Assembly: GCA_023473405.1 (NCBI GenBank)
Contig: JAMCZD010000448.1
Coordinates: forward strand, 1 to 34,181
Source of the DNA: Candidatus Omnitrophota bacterium
Lineage (GTDB): Bacteria; Verrucomicrobiota; Verrucomicrobiia; Limisphaerales; UBA1319
DNA: 34,181 nucleotides
Reading direction: 5' to 3'
Shown: positions 27,627 through 34,181 of the stretch, piece by piece
How the letters are laid out: every line of letters starts with the position of its first letter
How positions within the stretch are numbered: the first letter of the stretch is position 1
Position numbers and translations under genes: made by a program
Notes under the pieces: generated by a model
The model's input: the letters and a program-made list of their open reading frames with translations, nothing else
The model's database searches: none
What the model was told of the DNA's origin: nothing

Positions 27627-28100
27627 TTAGTCAGCAGGCTCGAACGATTGCAGGGCGAGATAGTTGGGGCCAAAACGCTTGATGTTTTCGAGTTGCTTAT
27701 CGAATCCGTCGTAATGGGACTCCTCGTCGTTAACGAGCGATTCGAAAACCTGCTTCGATGCGGCGTCGGCGTTTTGGCTGCACTGGAGGGCGAACTGGTT
27801 ATACACGTCCACGGCTTCATGTTCCATCTGGGCGGCTTTGGCCAGGATGGCCTGCGGTTCTTTGATGGATTGAATGGAGCCCGCCACGGTCATATCGACA
27901 TCGCCATTCAGGAACAAGATACGTTCCGCGAGTTTCTCGATGTGTCCCATTTCCGCAATGGCAACCTTTTTTAACAGGGCAGCCAGGGGAGCGAAACCCT
28001 GGTCATCAAGGTGGAAATGCCAGTACATGTATTGATGCACGGCTTGCAGTTCGTCGGCGACTGCTTTGTTGAGTAATTCGACGCTTTTCTTGGTATCCAT
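27627..28100 (-). CDS. bfr: Bacterioferritin
   Basis: MDTKKSVELLNKAVADELQAVHQYMYWHFHLDDQGF...VAIAEMGHIEKLAERILFLNGDVDM...NDEESHYDGFDKQLENIKRFG. Confidence 0.93.
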   Translation of the reverse strand: MDTKKSVELLNKAVADELQAVHQYMYWHFHLDDQGFAPLAALLKKVAIAEMGHIEKLAERILFLNGDVDMTVAGSIQSIKEPQAILAKAAQMEHEAVDVYNQFALQCSQNADAASKQVFESLVNDEESHYDGFDKQLENIKRFGPNYLALQSFEPAD

Positions 28101-28501
28101 AAGACGGATTTATGCAAAAGGGTGCGTTTATGTCAATATCCAGGCCAAGGGCACCAGTTATTTCTCTCTCAAGTTCCGTTTCACTTCGTCTCCTATTTGT
28201 TTGCCAATACGGGCAAGAAAGAGGCGACGGGGTTGTCGATGAAGTAAAGGATTCACTTCAGGGTAGCCACGATGAGACTTGCCCAGGCTTCCCTCGCGGA
28301 GGTTAAGGCGTCGACATTCGCAACTGACACAACGATTGCATTGATATTGCCTGTGACGATTGCCATCCTCGTCTTAAAGGAACATATCTCGTCGGTGTTC
28401 GGCAGGGCCGCATGGTTGCCCCGGATCCCCCGCAGGCCCGGGGAGGAGGGGGGACGTCACGAACTCGTCATCGCCCAGGCGGACATCCGAGGGCATTGAA
28501 G

Positions 28502-29359
28502 ATGAAAAGCACACTGGATTGCATTCCGTGTTTCGTATCTCAGGCGTTGAAGATCGCGAGACTGGCGACTCCTGATGAGCGCGCACACGAACGAATTTTG
28601 CGCGAGGCGCTATGGCGCGCCAGCAAGGCCGACCTTACACAGACGCCGACCCGGTTTGGAAAGGGGATTCTTCGGTTGGTCCGCGATTTGACGGGGCAGG
28701 CGGATCCTTACCTGGTGATCAAGGAAGAATCCAACCGACTCGCGCTGGCCTTGTTGCCGGCTTGGCGGGAGCGCTTGCGGACGGCGACAAACCCGCGGTT
28801 GGCTGCGGTAAGACTCGCCATCGCCGCCAACGTCATTGACTTTGGCATTAAAGGCGACATGACAGCAGAGCAAATTCCTGAGGCGCTGGAAAGCTCATTT
28901 GCCGGGCCGTTCAGGGGCGATGCCGACGGATTCTTTGCGGCAGCGGAAGGTGCGAACGATATCCTGTTCCTGGCGGACAATGCAGGCGAACTGGTCTTTG
29001 ACCGGCTGCTTCTCGAATTGCTGCCGCACGAGAAAGTCACGGTGATCGTGAAGGGCGGGCCGGCCATCAACGACGCGTTGAAGGCAGATGCGGCGGCAGC
29101 GGGCCTGGAGAACTGGGTCAAGGTGATGGACACGGGATGCGACGGCGCGGGGATTACGTTGGAGGACTGCAGCCCGGAGTTCCAGAGGAGATTCTCGCGT
29201 GCCGACGTGATTATTGCCAAAGGCCAGGCAAATTTCGAATCGTTGGATGGTTGCGGACGAGATATTTTCTTTCTATTGAAGGTGAAGTGTCCCGTAGTGG
29301 CCCGGCACATCGGTCGTCCCGTCGGGAGCCTGGTCTTGCACCGTGAGTGGAAGAAATGA
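28502..29359 (+). CDS. DUF89 / ARMT1-like damage-control phosphatase domain protein
   Basis: MKSTLDCIPCFVSQALKIAR, FLADNAGELVFDRLLLELL, VIVKGGPAINDAL, DVIIAKGQANFESL. ATG 28502 is the likely start; the ORF track extends it upstream. Confidence 0.93.
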   Translation: MKSTLDCIPCFVSQALKIARLATPDERAHERILREALWRASKADLTQTPTRFGKGILRLVRDLTGQADPYLVIKEESNRLALALLPAWRERLRTATNPRLAAVRLAIAANVIDFGIKGDMTAEQIPEALESSFAGPFRGDADGFFAAAEGANDILFLADNAGELVFDRLLLELLPHEKVTVIVKGGPAINDALKADAAAAGLENWVKVMDTGCDGAGITLEDCSPEFQRRFSRADVIIAKGQANFESLDGCGRDIFFLLKVKCPVVARHIGRPVGSLVLHREWKK

Positions 29360-29580
29360 TTGAACTGACGTTCGATTCTACGGTGTGTGGTAGCCGGTGT
29401 GAGCCGGCTCTGAAGTGCCGTAGACCTTTTCATTACCTTAGGCCGGATATTTCACACTTCCTTTGAAACGCCAACACCCCACCGTGTGAGGGCACACGGC
29501 CTACAGCCCTCAAAAGCCCGTCCCTGTAGGCCGGGTCCCGTGACCCGGCGTTCAACGTATGAAATATCCGGATTAGGCCT
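29360..29580. repeat. Palindrome-rich intergenic element (REP/MITE-like)
   Basis: Outer arms CCGGATATTTCA (29443-29454) and TGAAATATCCGG (29560-29571) perfectly complementary; inner hairpins CCGTGTG-AGGG-CACACGG (29482-29499) and GCCGGGTC-CCGT-GACCCGGC (29530-29549); also AGCCGG-TGTGAG-CCGGCT near 29392. Confidence 0.75.
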
Positions 29581-30031
29581 ACTTTTCCCCCTTTTGCCCG
29601 AGCAGGATCAAGTCCAACCCCAGTGGCACGAACTGCTCAAAACCACGGTCGAACGTCACAAAACGCATCTTCGCGCAGATGGCGAATGACGCCAGATAGG
29701 CGTCCATCCACCGTTTTGGTGCCGGCGATGCATGTCGAGCCAGTTTAAACCATCGTGCCTCCAAACCTGCGGGTTCGTTGGCCATAAAGCCGATGCGCGA
29801 GTCGCTTTGCAATTTATCCAAGGCAGCCAGCGCCTCCTCATTCGATCGCACCTCAACTTTTAGAATGGGCTCGACCGTGAGCAACCGGAGAAAGGCCAAC
29901 TGAGTCGCACGGCAAAAGAGCGCAGTCACCCCCTCCGGCAACGTTTCGATCCAGGCCACTGCCCGGGAGTGATGAGGATGGGTGTCCAGCGTTAAGGCCA
30001 GGAAGACGTTGCTATCGCAGAGCAGATTCAT
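29579..30031 (-). CDS. PIN domain toxin (VapC family)
   Basis: MNLLCDSNVFLALTLDTHPHHSRAVAWIE...KRWMDAYLASFAICAKMRFVTFDRGFEQF: PIN acidic residues D, E, D, D. Confidence 0.9.
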   Translation of the reverse strand: MNLLCDSNVFLALTLDTHPHHSRAVAWIETLPEGVTALFCRATQLAFLRLLTVEPILKVEVRSNEEALAALDKLQSDSRIGFMANEPAGLEARWFKLARHASPAPKRWMDAYLASFAICAKMRFVTFDRGFEQFVPLGLDLILLGQKGEK

Positions 30032-30278
30032 GGCGAGCCAGGTCGTCCAGCAGGTCGGCGCGATACGCCGCATCATCGGGAATGGCAAGCGGCGCTTTAC
30101 CGCGCGACGTCAGGACGGGAAACTTTATCCGACGGGGCTTTCGCGGCTCTGGCGGCGCGCCGAAGAGCACCATCCGCAAACCTTCGGCGACCACATCCTT
30201 GAGTTTGCGTCCCTCCAAGGCGGCCTTGGCCTTGGCCTGGCGAAACAAATCATCGGGTATATCGAGTGTCGTCTTCAC
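30012..30278 (-). CDS. Ribbon-helix-helix-type antitoxin (VapB-like)
   Basis: VKTTLDIPDDLFRQAKAKAALEGRKLKDVVAEGLRMVL from GTG 30278; 3' end overlaps vapC by 20 nt. Confidence 0.87.
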   Translation of the reverse strand: MKTTLDIPDDLFRQAKAKAALEGRKLKDVVAEGLRMVLFGAPPEPRKPRRIKFPVLTSRGKAPLAIPDDAAYRADLLDDLARHESALR

Positions 30279-30346
30279 ACAATCCACTTTTCCATATTCC
30301 CATAAAAACGTCAATGATCCGGCTCACGTTCGATTCCTCGAGACGT

Positions 30347-33300
30347 TTAACTGCAACCGAGGCTTTCGCCGCAGTTCAGGCATTTGAAGCATGCCCCGTT
30401 ACGGACGGTCATGTGGCCGCAAGTGGGACATGCTGGGGCGTCTTCCTGGAAATGGGCGATGGCGTCGCTGAGGTTTCTGATGGGTCGGTCAGCAGGGTTC
30501 GGCTGTGGAGTTGGTGCTGATTTTTCGTCGACGGCAGTTGCCTCGTCGGGCGAAGTGGCATTGGAGGCGAGTTCGGCTTCCTCGGCTCGGGCCAGGTCAG
30601 GCACCGGGCGATTCACTTTTTTTTTGATCTCCTCGAGCAAACCGGGAATGGGCAAATCGGGTTGGTGGCTATTGGGCGAGGTGGCATCGCGATAACCGGG
30701 GATGAACTGGCAGGCCATCCAACGGAAGATATAATCGATGATGGATGATGCCTGGCGGATTTCGGGGTTCTTGGTGAAGCCCGAGGGTTCGAATCGCTGA
30801 TGAGCGAACTTGCGAACGAGGGTTTCGAGCGGAACGCCATATTGCAGGGCCATGCTGGTGAGGGTGGCGACGCAGTCCATAAGGCCACCGATGGTGGAGC
30901 CTTCTTTTGCCATGGTGATGAAGAGTTCTCCGGGTTGGCCGTCTTGGAACAAACCAACCGTCAGGTAACCCTCGTGACCGGCGATATCGAACTTATGGGT
31001 GATGGCCTGGCGGGTTTCCGGGAGGCGATGGCGAATAGGTTTGTCCACCTGCGACTTGAGCTTGGGAACGATGGCCTCGAGTTCATTGACGCGTGCCGCG
31101 AGGTGTTCGGCGGTGCGAGTGCCTTCGGCGGCCTTTTGGGTGCTCAGGGGTTGAGAGCGTTTAGAACCGTCGCGGTAAATGGCCACGCATTTAAGCCCCA
31201 TTTTCCAGGCCTGGACATAGGCGTCCATGATTTCTTCCGCCGAACAGTCTTTGGGCAGATTCACCGTTTTCGAGATGGCACCGCTGATGAAAGGTTGCGC
31301 GGCAGCCATCATTTTGAGATGAGCCATGTAACTGATGCTGCGCCGGCCACGGAAAGGTCTGAAAGCGCAATCGAAAACGGGCAGATGTTCCGGTTTGAGA
31401 CCGGACCGGATGGTCTGGCCTTGTTCTTCAACGTCTTCGATAGTGTCGTATTTCTCGATATGCGCCACGATGGCCTCGACTTCCTGGTTGGTGTAATGCA
31501 AACGAGCCAGGGCCTCTGGCACGATTCGGTTCACGATTTTCAACATTCCTCCGCCGGCGAGGAGCTTGTACTTGGCCAGGGCGATATCCGGTTCGATGCC
31601 GGTGGTGTCGCAGTCCATCATGAAAGCGATAGTTCCGGTAGGTGCCAGGACGGTTACCTGGGCGTTGCGATAACCGAGGTTTTGTCCCTGTTCCAAGGCG
31701 CGGTCCCAGCACCGGCGGGCTTCCTCTTTGAGGTAATGGAATTCGGCGCTTGGTTGAATTGATTCGACGGCGTCCCGGTGCATTTTGATGACGCGGTGCA
31801 TCGAGTCGACATTGTTTGGCGCGGCCGGCTTTTCCACGCCGGCGCAATGCGAATCGCGATAGCCGGGGAAGGGTCCCATGACGCCGGCGATTGCGGCTGA
31901 TTGCTCATAGGCCTGGCCGGTCATTATGGCGGTGATGGCCCCCGCAAGGGCGCGGGCTTCATCTGAGTCATACGGCAGCCCATAACTCATGATGAGCGAT
32001 CCAAGATTGGCGTATCCAAGGCCGAGGGTGCGGAAGTGGTGTGAGTTTTCGGCGATGTCCTTGGTGGGATAGCTGGCGTTATCGACGACGATCTCCTGGG
32101 CGGTGATAAAAATCCGGACGGCGGCTTTGAACCGTTCGAGGTTAAAAATCCCATTTGCATCCTTGAACTTCATCAGGTTGAGCGAGGCCAGGTTGCAGGC
32201 GGTGTTGTTCAAAAAGACATATTCGGAGCAAGGATTGGTCGAGTGGATGGGACCAGTGCCTTTGCAGGTGTGCCACCGCTGAATGGTGTCGTCGTATTGC
32301 ATCCCCGGGTCGCCGCAGACATAAGTGCCTTCGGCGATTTTTCGCAGCAAGGCGCGGGCGTCCTTCTTTTCGAGTTGCTGGCCCGTGGTCACGGCGCGCG
32401 TCCACCATTCCCGTCCTGCCAGGGCGGCTTCCATGAATGAGTCACTGACGCGGACCGATAGGTTTTCATTTTGATACATGACGCTGCCGTAAGCCTCGCC
32501 GTTGTAGGAGCCGTCATAGCCTTGCTCTATCAAAGCCCAGGCTTTCTTTTCCTCCTTTTGCTTGGCCTCGATGAACTCCTCGATATCGCCATGCCAATCG
32601 TGCAAGGTGTTCATCTTGGCCGCGCGCCGAGTCTTGCCGCCCGACTTCACCACGTTCGCCACTTGATCGTAAACCTTCAAAAAAGAGAGCGGGCCGCTCG
32701 GACGCCCACCCCCGCTCAGCTTCTCTTTGTGGGAACGGATCGGTGAGAGATCGGTGCCCGTGCCGGAGCCGAACTTGAAGAGCATGGCCTCGCTTTGGGC
32801 CAAGCGCATGATCGATTCCATATTGTCCTCGACCGATTGGATAAAGCACGCGCTGCACTGCGGGTGGACGTATTGGGAGGAGGCGCGTTCCGCCACCTCT
32901 TTACCGGCCTCGAAGTGCCAATTGCCGGGGGCGGAGCTATTGCCCACGCCATATTGATGAAAGAGTCCCACGTTAAACCAAACCGGTGAATTGAACGAGC
33001 CGTACTGATTCAGGCACAACCAGGTCAACTCGTCGCAAAAAATTTCGCCGTCGTCTTTTGAAAAATAGCCGTCCTTTACCCCCCAATCCGCTATCGTTCG
33101 GCAAACCCGATAAATCAATTGCCGAACCGAAGTCTCGCGTTCAGGCGTATTCTGTTCGCCGTAGAAGTACTTCGAGACGACCACTTTGGTTGCCAAAAGC
33201 GACCAGGTCTTTGGGACCTCGACGTTCTCCTGCTTGAAAATCACCTTCTTGGCGTCGTCAGTGATTTCGGCCGTTCGGCGTTCCCATTCAACCTGTTTGA

Positions 33301-33562
33301 AGGGATCAACCGCCGGATCGCTGAACACCCGTTCCACGCGCACCATAGACTGTCCCAGCGGTCTCGGCTGTCTGGACTGTCCCTGGGCGCCGCGATTTTT
33401 GTTGCCAATCGATCCGGCAACGGGGCCGGTCGACGGTGAGAAATCCGGCAATACGGCTTCCTTCCGAGCATCATTCATATTGACCTGCGGTTTCGATAAA
33501 GGTTTATCGTTGTTCAAAATTAAAGGCCGGCTCATTTTAAAGGCCGGCTTATTTTCGGCCAC
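30347..33562 (-). CDS. nrdJ: Adenosylcobalamin-dependent (class II) ribonucleotide reductase
   Basis: 1071 aa; FGSGTGTDLSPIRSHKEKLSGGGRPSGPLSFLKVYD, NPCSEYVFLNNTACNLASLNL, APTGTIAFMMDCDTTGIEPD; C-terminal zinc-ribbon-like CPTCGHMTVRNGACFKCLNCGESLGCS. Confidence 0.96.
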   Translation of the reverse strand: MAENKPAFKMSRPLILNNDKPLSKPQVNMNDARKEAVLPDFSPSTGPVAGSIGNKNRGAQGQSRQPRPLGQSMVRVERVFSDPAVDPFKQVEWERRTAEITDDAKKVIFKQENVEVPKTWSLLATKVVVSKYFYGEQNTPERETSVRQLIYRVCRTIADWGVKDGYFSKDDGEIFCDELTWLCLNQYGSFNSPVWFNVGLFHQYGVGNSSAPGNWHFEAGKEVAERASSQYVHPQCSACFIQSVEDNMESIMRLAQSEAMLFKFGSGTGTDLSPIRSHKEKLSGGGRPSGPLSFLKVYDQVANVVKSGGKTRRAAKMNTLHDWHGDIEEFIEAKQKEEKKAWALIEQGYDGSYNGEAYGSVMYQNENLSVRVSDSFMEAALAGREWWTRAVTTGQQLEKKDARALLRKIAEGTYVCGDPGMQYDDTIQRWHTCKGTGPIHSTNPCSEYVFLNNTACNLASLNLMKFKDANGIFNLERFKAAVRIFITAQEIVVDNASYPTKDIAENSHHFRTLGLGYANLGSLIMSYGLPYDSDEARALAGAITAIMTGQAYEQSAAIAGVMGPFPGYRDSHCAGVEKPAAPNNVDSMHRVIKMHRDAVESIQPSAEFHYLKEEARRCWDRALEQGQNLGYRNAQVTVLAPTGTIAFMMDCDTTGIEPDIALAKYKLLAGGGMLKIVNRIVPEALARLHYTNQEVEAIVAHIEKYDTIEDVEEQGQTIRSGLKPEHLPVFDCAFRPFRGRRSISYMAHLKMMAAAQPFISGAISKTVNLPKDCSAEEIMDAYVQAWKMGLKCVAIYRDGSKRSQPLSTQKAAEGTRTAEHLAARVNELEAIVPKLKSQVDKPIRHRLPETRQAITHKFDIAGHEGYLTVGLFQDGQPGELFITMAKEGSTIGGLMDCVATLTSMALQYGVPLETLVRKFAHQRFEPSGFTKNPEIRQASSIIDYIFRWMACQFIPGYRDATSPNSHQPDLPIPGLLEEIKKKVNRPVPDLARAEEAELASNATSPDEATAVDEKSAPTPQPNPADRPIRNLSDAIAHFQEDAPACPTCGHMTVRNGACFKCLNCGESLGCS

Positions 33563-33747
33563 CGGGCCGGAATAATGGCTTTAACCAATACCCGATGTTG
33601 ATCGGCCTACCCCATTTAGTGGGATATTTATAAAACGTTAACACTATGGGTTGTGGCTGCAAGCAAATTTTGAAACTAATCTTCTTCATTGACTTTTCCC
33701 CGTTCGAGCTGATTCGCAATGGGTAAAATAGCCTCATTTTCGTCGAG

Positions 33748-33835
33748 AATTGGGGCGCAACACCTCCGAATCTGTTTTTCGTAGCGCGATTCCAAGTCTG
33801 CTGTATCGCGGATTTCCAACCGGCGTTGCTTTGGG
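33748..33835. repeat. Intergenic hairpin-forming, repeat-like sequence
   Basis: CGCGAT-tccaagtctgctgt-ATCGCG stem-loop within gtagcgcgattccaagtctgctgtatcgcggatttcca; non-coding look. Confidence 0.35.
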
Positions 33836-34008
33836 CCGGGGCACGGTCTGTTGTTGTTCGCTTCTGACAGACCATAGGGATATGTTCATCGCTGGCGCCT
33901 GGGCTGAGGGCAAGATCCCGTGCCGCAAATGTTTAGCTATTTCCTGGGCACCACGCTAGGATGGGCCTGAATAGGGCAAAGAACGTAACGTCAAATGCTT
34001 GAGCGAGT

Positions 34009-34181
34009 ATGAAGCGAACAACTGCATTCGTCTTGGTTTTGCTGGCTCCGTTAGCGGTTGGACGGGCTCAATTCTTATCCGGTGATGCGCTCGGTGGCGC
34101 GGTGTTGGGCGGATTAGCCGGCGGCATTATTGGGCATAACAGTCATGGGCACACGGCCGAAGGAGTCGCGATTGGAGGGTA
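34009..34181 (+). CDS. Glycine-zipper-containing secreted/membrane protein, truncated by window end
   Basis: MKRTTAFVLVLLAPLAVGRAQFLSGDALGGAVLGGLAGGIIGHNSHGHTAEGVAIGG: signal peptide plus Gly-zipper. Confidence 0.75.
   Translation, partial: MKRTTAFVLVLLAPLAVGRAQFLSGDALGGAVLGGLAGGIIGHNSHGHTAEGVAIGG

Noticed and set aside
28272-28501. Upstream extension/ORF before the DUF89 gene (MRLAQASLAEVKAS...)
   Set aside because: Gene start is better placed at ATG 28502 (MKSTLDCIPCF); the preceding ORF has only a hydrophobic stretch and no family signal.
30800-31762. 320-aa + strand ORF inside nrdJ
   Set aside because: Antisense to a strongly supported ribonucleotide reductase; no domain signal.
33563-33750. 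Cobalamin riboswitch upstream of the B12-dependent ribonucleotide reductase
   Set aside because: I could not recognise a B12-box in the short leader; an Rfam scan would be needed.
34051-34070. GTTGGAC in the glycine-zipper gene near the window end
   Set aside because: Matches the integron core heptamer by chance; lies inside coding sequence with no palindromic arms.

Overview
The window looks like a Verrucomicrobiota-type chromosome segment (inferred from protein families and intergenic repeat style, not from a marker gene). From left to right it contains: an RND efflux operon with a TetR regulator (permease truncated by the window edge); a carbohydrate and secreted-enzyme region (sugar porter, DUF2961/GH172-like, S9 prolyl oligopeptidase, Tat-exported lactonase-fold protein, GH127-like, sulfatase, secreted SIS-like protein, GH36-like alpha-galactosidase); an arsC preceded by a very short ArsR-like ORF; a mosaic accessory island at about 20.6-23.7 kb; then bacterioferritin, a DUF89/ARMT1-like protein, VapBC and a B12-dependent ribonucleotide reductase. 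The main discovery is in the island: two imperfect-palindrome sites with attC architecture (21677-21772 and 22452-22520) delimit cassettes carrying an Abi_C-type abortive infection gene interrupted by one in-frame TAA, and a DUF2442/DUF4160 toxin-antitoxin-like pair. No integrase is visible, so this resembles a CALIN (cluster of attC sites lacking an integron integrase). An IS91-type transposase fragment and a ParDE-like pair lie next to it. Other notable signals are a chimeric, frameshifted response-regulator pseudogene, a sugar porter whose only plausible start appears to be ATA, and a short repeat found at three gene 3' ends.
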